A stretch of 8,982 nt of DNA, from NCBI GenBank assembly GCA_029256365.1, contig JAQSYB010000131.1, forward strand, positions 1-8,982. Direction: 5' to 3'. The position numbers were made by a program, and so were the translations under genes. How positions within the stretch are numbered: the first letter of the stretch is position 1; each line of letters opens with the position of its first letter. The notes under the pieces are model-generated. The model made no database searches. It was not told the DNA's origin and saw only the letters and a list, made by a program, of their open reading frames with translations. Positions 1-6,419 of this stretch are shown piece by piece. Source of the stretch: Clostridia bacterium. Its GTDB lineage: Bacteria; Bacillota; Clostridia; Lutisporales; Lutisporaceae.

Positions 1-92
1 TATCATTGCTCATATTTACAGTCAGCGGATTGATATTAGGGCTGTTGGCACAGCTAGTTTATTATTTGTATAAGAGATACAAGAAAAGTTAA
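1..92 (+). CDS. 3' end of an unidentified membrane protein gene
   Basis: An open frame enters from the left edge and ends at TAA (90-92). The roughly 29 visible residues consist of one hydrophobic stretch with Gly and Leu (SGLILGLLAQLVYYLY) followed by a basic tail (KRYKKS). That is the typical end of a multi-pass or tail-anchored membrane protein with its C-terminus in the cytoplasm. Too little is present to name a family. The terminator 14 bp downstream supports this being a true gene end and separates it from the next operon. Confidence 0.6.
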   Translation, partial: SLLIFTVSGLILGLLAQLVYYLYKRYKKS

Positions 93-105
93 TCTATAAG
101 ATAAG

Positions 106-153
106 AAAGAGAAAGGGTAGCAACATTTATGATTGCTAGCCTTTCTCTTTTTT
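106..153 (+). terminator. Rho-independent terminator of the upstream gene
   Basis: The left arm (106-123) and right arm (133-150) pair over 18 positions with one G/G mismatch, around a 9-nt loop. The stem is followed directly by a T-run. It lies just after the stop codon at 92, so it ends the transcript entering from the left. Confidence 0.9.
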
Positions 154-233
154 ACTTCCTGGCTAAGGACTATCAATGGAAGAAAAAAACCTTATTTTTT
201 TATATAAATATTAAAAAAAATCCCTAGGGGGTA

Positions 234-262
234 TTGAATTTTAGAAAAATAAGGAATATAAT
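234..262 (+). promoter_or_regulatory. Sigma-A type promoter of the tetR operon
   Basis: A -35 box TTGAAT (234-239) and a perfect -10 box TATAAT (257-262) are separated by 17 bp, the ideal spacing. The start of transcription would fall near 268-270, inside the first operator palindrome, so bound repressor should block initiation. No other good promoter is visible before the genes down to 2652. Confidence 0.8.
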
Positions 263-292
263 TAACACTGTTAACGATTTGTAACACTGTTA
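262..292 (+). promoter_or_regulatory. Pair of palindromic operators, probably for the TetR repressor
   Basis: Two copies of an odd-centred palindrome occur. TTAACACTGTTAA (262-274) is symmetric over 13 bp around C268, and TAACACTGTTA (282-292) is symmetric over 11 bp around C287. Their centres are 19 bp apart, a little under two helical turns. The first copy overlaps the last base of the -10 box and the expected start site. Such twin sites are typical for autoregulated TetR-family genes; assignment to the adjacent repressor is inferred from position. Confidence 0.75.
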
Positions 293-327
293 ATGAAATT
301 TCAATATGCTGTAGAAAGAAGGACATT

Positions 328-936
328 ATGAAGAATGAAAATGGTTTAAATAATAAAAAGGATATACAGAAACAGAGAAATAAAATGTATTTTTTAGAAG
401 CAGCAAAAGAATTAATTGTAAAAGAAGGCGTTGAAAATGTTTCTGTTAGAAAAGTAGCAGATAAAGCAGGATACTCCTATGCAACAATTTACAATTATTT
501 TGAAGATCTAAATGAACTGCTGGTGGATGTGAGAAGCTTACTAATTGGCGATATAGCTGTGTATATGCATCAAAAGATCAATGAACCTCTTTATGATTTG
601 GATGGTATAAAGAAACTTCTTAGAACCTATATTGCATATTATTTTGAAAACCCCAATGTTTTTAAATTTTTCTATTTCCATCAGTTAAGAAAAACAAATA
701 AGTGTACAGATGATATCCAGGAACCTAATTTTGAAGAGATATGGAAAGCTACCTTTAAGGGCTTTGTACTGGATGGGACGATTGCAGAGCAGGATATCGA
801 AGTATTGTCTAAAATATTGATTTATTCCATGCATGGTATGATCGCCATATGCTTTTCATATGATGGGAGTCTAACGGAAGAGAAGGTTTACAAAGATTTA
901 GAGCAGATTATAGATTATTTACTAATAAGAAAGTAA
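328..936 (+). CDS. TetR/AcrR family transcriptional regulator
   Basis: At 202 aa the protein has the usual TetR-family size. Residues about 18-65 form the N-terminal DNA-binding domain: a first helix with EAAKELIVKEG, then the helix-turn-helix VSVRKVADKAGYSYATIYNYF, and the following DLNELL, which match the family pattern closely. The remaining helical part (about 70-200) is the ligand-binding and dimer domain, rich in aromatic residues (Tyr/Phe clusters near 99-118), but the ligand cannot be deduced. The ATG start is preceded by AGAAGGA at 4-nt spacing. It is the first gene of a four-gene operon and sits directly behind two palindromic operators, so autorepression and control of the three downstream genes are likely. 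No terminator separates it from the next gene 51 bp downstream. Confidence 0.93.
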   Translation: MKNENGLNNKKDIQKQRNKMYFLEAAKELIVKEGVENVSVRKVADKAGYSYATIYNYFEDLNELLVDVRSLLIGDIAVYMHQKINEPLYDLDGIKKLLRTYIAYYFENPNVFKFFYFHQLRKTNKCTDDIQEPNFEEIWKATFKGFVLDGTIAEQDIEVLSKILIYSMHGMIAICFSYDGSLTEEKVYKDLEQIIDYLLIRK

Positions 937-951
937 ATGCTTGTAATGCCA

Positions 952-964
952 TTGCAGACTGCAA
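952..964 (+). repeat. 13-bp odd-centred palindrome between tetR and the membrane-protein gene
   Basis: TTGCAGACTGCAA is perfectly symmetric around A958. Outer bases GCTTG (939-943) and CAAGC (962-966) can also pair as an alternative weak stem. It lies in the short gap between the repressor and the next gene and has no T-run, so it is not a terminator. It could be a protein site or an mRNA stem; its half-sites differ from those of the promoter operators. Confidence 0.35.
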
Positions 965-987
965 GCGAATAGAATAGGAGGAGAAAA

Positions 988-1767
988 ATGACTCAGGGAA
1001 ATCAAAGAATGATTACAGAAGACAATGACTCAAGCTGGAGGATTCTTTACAAGCTTGGCGGGTTGGCTGCCATAATAGCAATAATGGGAACGATGCTGGA
1101 TATCACCCTGACTTTTCTACCGGGGTGGAGTGCTTCAACTGTTCCGGAAACAGCAATAGATTGGTTTGCACAATTTCAGTCTAATTGGCTGCTGGGACTT
1201 CGAAATTTGGATCTGTTGAATATTATTATTTCAATTGTTACGATACCAATGTATTGTGCACTTTATGCAGTTCATAAAGAAGCTAGAAAAGGGTATGGGT
1301 TGATTGCCATGATCCTCTTTATTGTTGGTACATTGGTATTTATTACGAATAATACAGCTTTGCCTATGCTATCTTTAAGCAGTAAATATGCTGCAGCAGG
1401 TACAGACGCGCAGAAGCTGCTGATAGCCGCAGCCGGAGAAGCAATGCTTGCTAGAGGGGAACACGGCAGCCCGGGGGTGTTTATAGGCTTTTTCTTGTCA
1501 ACCATGGCTAGTATTACCTTAGCTTTTGTGATGCTAAAAGGGAAAATCTTTAGCAAGTTAACTGCATATATTGGGATATTGGGATTTATATTGTTAATGA
1601 CCTATACTGTATTTATAACCTTTGTATCAAAATCAAACAATCTGATCATGATTCTTGCTATGCCTGGAGGGCTTCTGGCTGTTGCTTGGAATATCATGGT
1701 TGCTCGTAAGCTAATTAGATTAGGGAGTAAAGAAACCCATATAAAAGAAAGGAGTTTACAACTATGA
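988..1767 (+). CDS. Six-helix membrane protein, DUF4386-like
   Basis: The 259-aa protein has a hydrophilic N-terminus (1-20) and about six membrane helices near 22-44, 74-96, 103-122, 162-183, 191-213 and 217-238, with a basic C-terminal tail (ARKLIRLGSKE). The segment around LLNIIISIVTIPMYCALYAVHK and the later GVFIGFF region resemble uncharacterised DUF4386-type proteins; this is a recollection of pattern, not a search result. The only histidines are in loops or the tail (His96, His159, His251), so no paired transmembrane heme ligands are seen. A strong AGGAGGAG lies upstream of the ATG. The stop overlaps the next start in ATGA, indicating translational coupling with the flavodoxin. A role as membrane partner of the two flavin proteins is inferred from the operon only. 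Confidence 0.8.
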   Translation: MTQGNQRMITEDNDSSWRILYKLGGLAAIIAIMGTMLDITLTFLPGWSASTVPETAIDWFAQFQSNWLLGLRNLDLLNIIISIVTIPMYCALYAVHKEARKGYGLIAMILFIVGTLVFITNNTALPMLSLSSKYAAAGTDAQKLLIAAAGEAMLARGEHGSPGVFIGFFLSTMASITLAFVMLKGKIFSKLTAYIGILGFILLMTYTVFITFVSKSNNLIMILAMPGGLLAVAWNIMVARKLIRLGSKETHIKERSLQL

Positions 1768-2243
1768 AAATAGGTATTATTATTCATTCACAAACTGGAA
1801 ACACACTTTCTGTAGCAGAGAAGCTGCAGGATAAATTGATATCTGAGGGCCACTCTGTAAATATACAAAGGGTAACAGCAGTGGATGATGGTCAGATGGA
1901 GCCAAGCAAAGTACAGCTTAGGGGAATACCCGAAATAAGTTCCTACGATGTACTGATTTTTGGTGCTCCTGTAAGGGGATTTTCTCTTTCCGCTGTAATG
2001 TCAGCTTATCTATCTCAGACAAGGAGCTTAAAAGAAAAAAAGATTTTCTGTTATACCACTCAGTTCTTCCCGTTTCCAGCCATGGGCGGAAATCGCGCCA
2101 TGGAACAAATGAAAAACATATGCCAGTCAAAAGGAGCTAATATCGATGGGACTGGGATTGTTAATTGGTCCAACCTTCGCCGCGGGAAGATGATAAAAGA
2201 AATAATTGATGAGATAAGCGGATTGCTATCATATCAAGGGTGA
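1764..2243 (+). CDS. Flavodoxin-like FMN protein
   Basis: The 159-aa protein begins with a beta strand and the FMN phosphate-binding loop SQTGNT (residues 9-14) followed by a helix, the hallmark of the flavodoxin fold. The second binding region is IFGAPVRGFSLS (65-76), and a later segment FCYTTQFFPFPAMGGN (95-110) gives the third strand and loop near the isoalloxazine ring. Length suits a short-chain flavodoxin or flavodoxin-domain protein. It has no signal peptide, so it should act in the cytoplasm as a one- or two-electron carrier or small FMN reductase. The start codon overlaps the previous stop by 4 bp, with AAAGGAG upstream, and the next gene starts 16 bp after its stop. It probably supplies electrons within the operon's redox module; the electron partner is not known. 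Confidence 0.88.
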   Translation: MKIGIIIHSQTGNTLSVAEKLQDKLISEGHSVNIQRVTAVDDGQMEPSKVQLRGIPEISSYDVLIFGAPVRGFSLSAVMSAYLSQTRSLKEKKIFCYTTQFFPFPAMGGNRAMEQMKNICQSKGANIDGTGIVNWSNLRRGKMIKEIIDEISGLLSYQG

Positions 2244-2259
2244 TTTAAGGGGGAATTCC

Positions 2260-2652
2260 ATGAGAAGAAAAGCAATAACCATCATATTTGTAGTAATATT
2301 AGGAATATTAGCTGCCACATACGGAGCGAAGGTTTATATAGAGAATGGTCTTTTGCAATTGAAAGAAATGTCAATATCGGAAGTAGATATGCTGACGCTG
2401 AAAAATGGGACTTATGCTGGCAGCTACAGAGTATTTCCAATAGCTGTTGAAGTTGAGGTGACAGTAAACAATCATAGAATTACCAATATAGAATTGGTGA
2501 AGCACAGCAATGGACAGGGCTCAAAGGCAGAGGGAATAACAAATATGGTGATAGAGGCTCAAGGATTGGGAGTAGATATGGTCTCAGGCGCAACCTATAG
2601 CAGCAAGGTAATATTAAAAGCAATAGAAAATGCACTATCCAGTGCAAAATAG
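2260..2652 (+). CDS. Membrane-anchored FMN-binding domain protein (flavinylation substrate)
   Basis: The 130-aa protein starts with a basic residue cluster and one hydrophobic helix (about 4-23), an uncleaved signal anchor that places the rest outside the membrane. Residues about 47-128 form an FMN_bind domain: LKNGTYAGSY, then VEVEVTVNNHRITNIELVKH, then the C-terminal motif MVSGATYSS (107-115). In this family the threonine of SGAT (here Thr112) receives FMN through a phosphoester bond made by the transferase ApbE; that modification is family knowledge, not shown here. The domain is like those in NqrC/RnfG and in extracytosolic electron-transfer proteins. AAGGGGG lies 6 nt before the ATG, and the gene is the last of the operon, followed by a hairpin. 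No apbE is in the window. Confidence 0.88.
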   Translation: MRRKAITIIFVVILGILAATYGAKVYIENGLLQLKEMSISEVDMLTLKNGTYAGSYRVFPIAVEVEVTVNNHRITNIELVKHSNGQGSKAEGITNMVIEAQGLGVDMVSGATYSSKVILKAIENALSSAK

Positions 2653-2672
2653 GAGTGAGATAAGGTTGATAT

Positions 2673-2704
2673 GAACTCGGTTTTTTAAAAAACTGAGTTC
2701 AATT
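2673..2704 (+). terminator. Hairpin at the end of the flavin-protein operon
   Basis: Arms 2673-2686 and 2687-2700 form a 28-nt palindrome with one G/U pair, GAACTCGG then six T paired with six A then CTGAGTTC. The U-tract after it is weak (AATTTGTTCT), so it may act as a modest terminator or an mRNA 3' stabiliser. It begins 21 bp after the FMN_bind stop codon. Confidence 0.6.
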
Positions 2705-2706
2705 TG

Positions 2707-2725
2707 TTCTATTCGCCTTATAGAA
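2707..2725. repeat. Inverted repeat TTCTAT-N7-ATAGAA
   Basis: Perfect 6-bp arms with a 7-bp centre. The same half-sites occur in opposite order at 2801-2821, suggesting related protein-binding sites or chance in AT-rich DNA. Confidence 0.4.
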
Positions 2726-2800
2726 AAATAAAATATAGTGTAATAATTCGTGATTTATGCGTAAAACCTAGATACAGTGACCTAGGGCTATGCTGAAAAA

Positions 2801-2821
2801 GATAGAATAACCCGTTCTATC
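2801..2821. repeat. Inverted repeat GATAGAA-N7-TTCTATC
   Basis: Perfect 7-bp arms (2801-2807 and 2815-2821) around TAACCCG. It has no T-run, so it is unlikely to be a terminator. The arms share the ATAGAA core with the inverted repeat 76 bp upstream. It lies about 150 bp before lemA and could be an operator. Confidence 0.45.
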
Positions 2822-2853
2822 AAATTCAACTAGATTATTTTATATCTGCAAAT

Positions 2854-2900
2854 ATCAGACTTCCATCAGACTTTCAAAGTAATATAATATGTGATATATT
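2854..2900 (+). promoter_or_regulatory. Candidate lemA promoter with 11-bp tandem repeat
   Basis: ATCAGACTTCC and ATCAGACTTTC are adjacent direct repeats (2854-2864, 2865-2875; one mismatch), about one helical turn each, so a regulator could bind both on one face. Immediately downstream, TTTCAA (2872-2877) and TATATT (2895-2900) have 17-bp spacing; TATAAT (2883-2888) is an alternative -10 but has a poor -35. Neither is close to consensus, so the start site is uncertain. Confidence 0.35.
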
Positions 2901-2973
2901 CTATATTAATGAATGGCACATGGTACCGTTTCAAATTCAGAACAATAAAATATTATAAAGGTGAGGTAGAAAA

Positions 2974-3537
2974 GTGAAAAATAAATCTTTAATCGTAATA
3001 ATTGGTATAGTTGTTTTGTTGGCTATTTATGTAGTAGGGGTACAGAGAAATCTTGTTAACTTAAGTGAAGAAGTAAATGCTTCCTGGGGTGATGTTGAAA
3101 TACAATACCAAAGAAGAGCTGATTTGATACCTAATATTGTGGAAACAGTAAAGGCTCAAGCAATAAAAGAGCAGGAAATCTTTACACAGATTGCTGAAGC
3201 AAGATCTAAGCTTGCAGGAGCAGCAAATGTACAGGAAAAGATCGATGCAAATGCTGAAGTTTCTTCCGTATTGGGAAGACTTTTGGCAATCACAGAGAAT
3301 TATCCACAATTGCAGCAAAATGAAGGGTTCCGTGATTTAAGAATTGAGCTTGAAGGTACAGAGAATAGAATTGCTGTAGCTAGGAAATTTTACAATGATG
3401 ATGTATTGATATTTAACAAAAAGGTAAAAGTGTTTCCAACAAATATAACAGCTGGTATTTTGGGATATGAAGCATTTCCATACATCGAAGCAGAAGCTGG
3501 TGCAGAAAAGGCTCCAGAAGTAAATTTTAATAATTAG
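2974..3537 (+). CDS. lemA: LemA family protein
   Basis: The 187-aa protein has the normal LemA length and layout. A hydrophobic N-terminal helix (about 5-22) is followed by a long helical domain. The family signature is NLSEEVNASWGDVEIQYQRR then DLIPNIVETVK (about 29-60), with EARSKL, then ITENYPQLQQNEGFRDLRIELEGTENRIAVARKFYND (106-142) and the closing FPTNITAGILGYEAFPYIEAE. The short N-terminus precedes the helix, so the bulk is thought to face outward or be membrane-associated; function in the family is unclear and linked to envelope homeostasis. The start is GTG with AAAGGTGAGG upstream. The next gene encodes a TPM-domain protein, a frequent neighbour of lemA, supporting a joint role. Confidence 0.95.
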   Translation: MKNKSLIVIIGIVVLLAIYVVGVQRNLVNLSEEVNASWGDVEIQYQRRADLIPNIVETVKAQAIKEQEIFTQIAEARSKLAGAANVQEKIDANAEVSSVLGRLLAITENYPQLQQNEGFRDLRIELEGTENRIAVARKFYNDDVLIFNKKVKVFPTNITAGILGYEAFPYIEAEAGAEKAPEVNFNN

Positions 3538-3557
3538 AAGCTAGGACATTTGGATAG

Positions 3558-3589
3558 CAACTCTAAAATCATCATTTTAGAGTTGTTTA
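3558..3589 (+). terminator. Stem-loop between lemA and the TPM gene
   Basis: Arms CAACTCTAAAAT (3558-3569) and ATTTTAGAGTTG (3574-3585) pair perfectly over 12 bp around the loop CATC, then TTTAT follows. The U-tract is short and interrupted, so it could be a partial terminator that lowers expression of the downstream TPM gene relative to lemA. No clear promoter was found after it. Confidence 0.65.
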
Positions 3590-3624
3590 TCTATAGTAGT
3601 GTTTCGGAAATAGGGGGCATGTAA

Positions 3625-4401
3625 ATGAAACAATTAAGGTTGATTACAGCATTTGTTGCTATTATGCTTTTGTTTACAATGAGCTTTGGCATACTTGCAG
3701 TACAGGCAGAAGAACCCAAAATACCAAATCCAACATCTGCGTTTTATTTCAATGACTTTGCCAAGGTTTTGGACTCGAATACTGGCAGTGACATTGTAAA
3801 TCTTGGAGAAAACACCTTTCAATCAACTCAGGGTGGCCAGGTAGTTTTTGTTACTATAGATACCTTGGGAGACTTTACCATAGAGGAATATTCCAATGCT
3901 CTTTTCAATAAGTGGAAAATAGGCACTGAGGACAAGGGTATTCTTTTTATATTAAGCATGCAGGAAAGAGAGTCAAGAATTGAAGTAGGCTATGGCTATG
4001 AAGGTGTATTGACGGATATAGAGAGCTATAAGCTTCTAGAAAAGTTTTCACTGCTTAACCAAGAAGTAGGGTTGGATGAAGCAGTAAAGACAATTTACGC
4101 AGATATATGCACCATTGTCAGTGGAGATGGAGAAGCGGTTCAGTATCCTGATATAGAGGAATCTAGACAAGGAACAAATGCAGAAAACAACTTTTTCAGC
4201 GAACACCCAATTTTATCACTGATTCTTGGAATTATTGTGTTAATACTAATTGTGTTAGATTTTATGCTGACAGGTGGGCGTGTTACATTCATGATTCTTA
4301 GAATGGCTGCTGCTTCAGGTAGACGAGGCGGCGGTGGTGGTGGCGGACACTCTGGCGGCGGAGGTCGATCAGGGGGTGGAGGCGCCTCAGGAAGATTTTA
4401 G
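3625..4401 (+). CDS. TPM-domain (YgcG-type) secreted membrane protein with Gly-rich tail
   Basis: The 258-aa protein has a signal peptide with probable cleavage after Ala28 (AVQA/EE). Residues about 38-168 form a TPM domain: FYFNDFAKVLD near the start, VVFVTIDTLGDFTIEEYSN, the conserved FNKWKIG (94-100), DKGILFILSMQERESRIEVGYGYEG (103-127) and the following LTDIESY. A single membrane helix (about 196-215) follows, then a tail from residue 232 made almost only of Gly, Ser and Arg ending SGRF, as is usual for this family. The extracytoplasmic domain is therefore tethered, with the tail on the cytoplasmic side. TPM domains are related to plant thylakoid TLP18.3; the bacterial role is unsettled, probably envelope-linked. 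An AGGGGG motif lies 7 nt before the ATG. It follows lemA by 87 bp. Confidence 0.92.
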   Translation: MKQLRLITAFVAIMLLFTMSFGILAVQAEEPKIPNPTSAFYFNDFAKVLDSNTGSDIVNLGENTFQSTQGGQVVFVTIDTLGDFTIEEYSNALFNKWKIGTEDKGILFILSMQERESRIEVGYGYEGVLTDIESYKLLEKFSLLNQEVGLDEAVKTIYADICTIVSGDGEAVQYPDIEESRQGTNAENNFFSEHPILSLILGIIVLILIVLDFMLTGGRVTFMILRMAAASGRRGGGGGGGHSGGGGRSGGGGASGRF

Positions 4402-4412
4402 AACATATAGAC

Positions 4413-4450
4413 AAAACCCGATGCAGCTATGCCTACATCGGGTTTTCTTT
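4413..4450. terminator. Shared bidirectional terminator between convergent genes
   Basis: AAAACCCGATG (4413-4423) pairs perfectly with CATCGGGTTTT (4436-4446) around a 12-nt loop. T-rich sequence follows on the + strand (TTTTCTTTT), and the - strand also ends the stem in TTTT. It lies 11 bp after the TPM stop codon. On the - strand its right arm falls inside the last codons of the EamA gene and the stop codon (4433-4435) is in the loop. Confidence 0.88.
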
Positions 4451-5353
4451 TGCAATTTCATTGTTATTTTGCTGCACTTCTGCAGGTGCCTTTTCTCGAA
4501 TGATGATAATAGCGGTTATTACCAAAAGTATGCCAACTATTTTGGATAAGGTAATTGCTTCCTTAAAAACCAGAAAGCCTATGATTGATGCAACAACAGG
4601 TTCCAAAGTTGCAATTAGTGAAGCTTTGCTTGATTCCAGCTTCGATAAACCCTTGGTATAAAAGATAAATGGCAACACAGTTGAAAACAAACCCAAGGCA
4701 AGGGCGTAGAATAGTACATTGATATTGGAAAATGAAATCATCATTTTATTAAAATCTGTCAAGGGAATTAGACCTATGGCTGCAACGATGAATGTATATG
4801 CAGGTATTGTCATAGGATCGTACTTCTCTAGTGCATACTTTCCAAAGATGCTATACAGGGCATAGCCCAAGCCTGCGCCAAGACCTGCTAGAATTCCGAT
4901 GGTGGAGACCCTATGTTGTGAGCCTTGTAAAAATCCAGTTACAAGTATACAGCCAATAAAGGTCAAGGCCAGTGAAATAAGCTTTGTGGAATTCAGTTTT
5001 TCCTTGAATAGTATTGTTGAGAAAATTGTTACAAAAGCAGGTGCTGTATACATTAAAATAGTAGCAACGGACAAGGAAGTAGTTTTTATTGCTACAAACA
5101 AACACCAGTTAAAAAAGGCGAAGCTAACGATGCCTGTGCCAATAAAATATTTCATATGGGCTAATTTGATTCTAAGAAGAGTTTTGTTTGTAATAAAAAG
5201 GTATAGTACCAGCATGAAAGCGGCACATATGGCTCTAATCGTAACGATCTGCAGCGGTTCAAGTCCATATTGATAAAGCTTATTGATAAATAAACCTATT
5301 ATCCCCCACAGGGAAGCGGCAATTATAATATAAATATAAGGAAGCTTATTCAT
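4433..5353 (-). CDS. EamA/DMT superfamily transporter
   Basis: At 306 aa with about ten membrane helices, this is a standard drug/metabolite transporter of the EamA type, built from two repeated five-helix halves (about 8-140 and 151-287). Each half ends with the typical pattern: SLSVATILMYTAPAFVTIFSTILFKEKL in the first, and SSKASLIATLEPVVASIIGFLVFKEAITLSKIVGILLV in the second, including the conserved P and the E-K/E-A after the helix. The N-terminus has the family's SLWGIIGLFIN. A polar tail (288-306) carries an NNN run. Such proteins export or import small metabolites; the substrate cannot be told. AAAGGG precedes the ATG. The broken oxidoreductase lies 36 bp upstream on the same strand, so both probably share a transcript. 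Confidence 0.92.
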   Translation of the reverse strand: MNKLPYIYIIIAASLWGIIGLFINKLYQYGLEPLQIVTIRAICAAFMLVLYLFITNKTLLRIKLAHMKYFIGTGIVSFAFFNWCLFVAIKTTSLSVATILMYTAPAFVTIFSTILFKEKLNSTKLISLALTFIGCILVTGFLQGSQHRVSTIGILAGLGAGLGYALYSIFGKYALEKYDPMTIPAYTFIVAAIGLIPLTDFNKMMISFSNINVLFYALALGLFSTVLPFIFYTKGLSKLESSKASLIATLEPVVASIIGFLVFKEAITLSKIVGILLVITAIIIIREKAPAEVQQNNNEIAKENPM

Positions 5354-5389
5354 TTATCCAACCCTTTCTAGGCATGAATTAGAGATTCA

Positions 5390-6308
5390 CTATAGAGAAA
5401 TAGGAATTGTACGTTTTTTTTCATTGCTTTCCATTGCATATTCAATGATTTTGATGGTATTTTTGGCTTGCTCAGGGGTGACGATTAATGCTTCATTATT
5501 TACAATGACATCATAGATGTTGGTATAGTATGCTCTGTAATCTCCTGTTTCGCTTTTCACCTTGCCAGTTATCTCCAAACCTTTTGTGGTCGTGTGGAAG
5601 GTGCCATAAAGTGCCTCTGGCTCTTCGCCCCACTTCGCTTTTGTAAGAGGAGAAAGCCCTGCTTTCAAGTCTTCCTCTTGAATATCAACGCCATATTTTA
5701 TAAAGGACCCATTTTCTCCTAGCAATATGAAATGCGGTAGATCAGCCCTAACCAACATGCCAGATTTTAAGGTCACTTTTAGATTGTCGTAGTGTAAAAT
5801 CAGCTCGCCATGCCCTGTCTTTAATCACATTGCGATACCTGTCCATATGGATTTCGCATTCTACCAGATTTCCAAGAATACCACTGCCAATTACTTGCTT
5901 TACTGTTCTAAAATCGCTGTCCCATCTTCGATTTTGGAATACTGACATCATCCTACTGTGTTTCTGTGCCAAGCTTATGAGCTCCTCAGCTTCGGTTGAA
6001 TGAACTGTAAAAGGCTTATCTATGACAATGTGCTTGCCTGCCAATATTGCCTCTTTGGCAAGGGAAAAGTGATAGGTATTAGGTGAAGCGATAACAACAA
6101 GATCAATTGTCTCATCGGAAAGTATTTCTTTGACATCGGAAACGGGCTTTGTGCCGGGATAAAGCTTCTTAATCCTTTGGATGCAATCTTCATTTCGAGT
6201 ATATATCATATTTAGTTGAAAGCCATCCAGGCTTGATATAATAGGACAGTGAAAAACACTTCCTGCCATTCCATAGCCAATGATGGCAGTGTTCAATACT
6301 TTTTTCAT
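5390..6308 (-). pseudogene. Gfo/Idh/MocA family oxidoreductase, disrupted by internal deletion and frame change
   Basis: Two out-of-frame pieces make one gene. The N-terminal piece (5748-6308, 186 aa) has the NAD(P)-binding Rossmann motif AIIGYGMAGSVFH (8-20), VVIASPNTYH and the conserved GKHIVIDKPFTV with Lys98, then NRRWDSDF and DRYRNVIKDRAW; after Trp167 it shows no further family resemblance. The C-terminal piece continues in another frame from about 5806, reading ELILHYDNLK, then LKSGMLV and GENGSFIKYGVD, to the stop at 5390. Joined, about 305 residues remain, against roughly 345 for YdgJ-like relatives. The missing 40-50 codons normally hold the GGxGxGxWYDLGxHLxDQ motif with the catalytic Asp/His. 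The gene is thus very likely inactive. AAAGGAG precedes the ATG; an AT-rich region upstream (TATAAT on the - strand at 6352-6357) may hold its promoter, without a good -35. Confidence 0.87.
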
Positions 6309-6419
6309 GCGTCATTGCTCCTTTGCCAATAAAAATTGAATAGTTAATATAATTATATACCAATAATCAAATTGTTTATATTCAAAGAGAAGGTTTTTAA
6401 AAATGATTTTTCATAAAAC

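Larger units (their letters stand above)
2653..2973. other. 321-bp intergenic region before lemA
   Basis: No credible gene is seen. The stretch holds the hairpin ending the flavin operon (2673-2700), two inverted repeats built from TTCTAT/ATAGAA halves (2707-2725 and 2801-2821), an 11-bp tandem repeat (2854-2875) and candidate -10 boxes in an AT-rich zone (2883-2900). It also contains short CCTAG repeats near 2768-2786 of unclear meaning. It is probably the regulatory region of lemA with an untranslated leader. Confidence 0.5.

Noticed and set aside
93..327. FMN riboswitch or other structured leader before the flavin operon
   Set aside because: The operon encodes flavin proteins, so I looked, but the leader after the promoter is only about 60 nt and contains operators, not the multi-helix conserved core of an FMN riboswitch.
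952..964. TTGCAGACTGCAA as a third TetR operator
   Set aside because: It is also an odd-centred 13-bp palindrome, but the half-site (TTGCAG) differs from the promoter operators (TTAACA) and it is inside the operon.
4334..4549. 71-aa + strand frame overlapping the TPM gene end
   Set aside because: Starts inside the Gly-rich tail, crosses a strong terminator and overlaps EamA antisense; no sign of real coding.
4899..5273. 124-aa + strand frame opposite the EamA gene
   Set aside because: Antisense shadow of a clear ten-helix transporter; no ribosome site and no recognisable motif.
5748..6308. N-terminal oxidoreductase piece as a functional short protein
   Set aside because: It has the NAD-binding half only, and the last 19 residues are frame-shifted; the matching C-terminal half follows at once in another frame.
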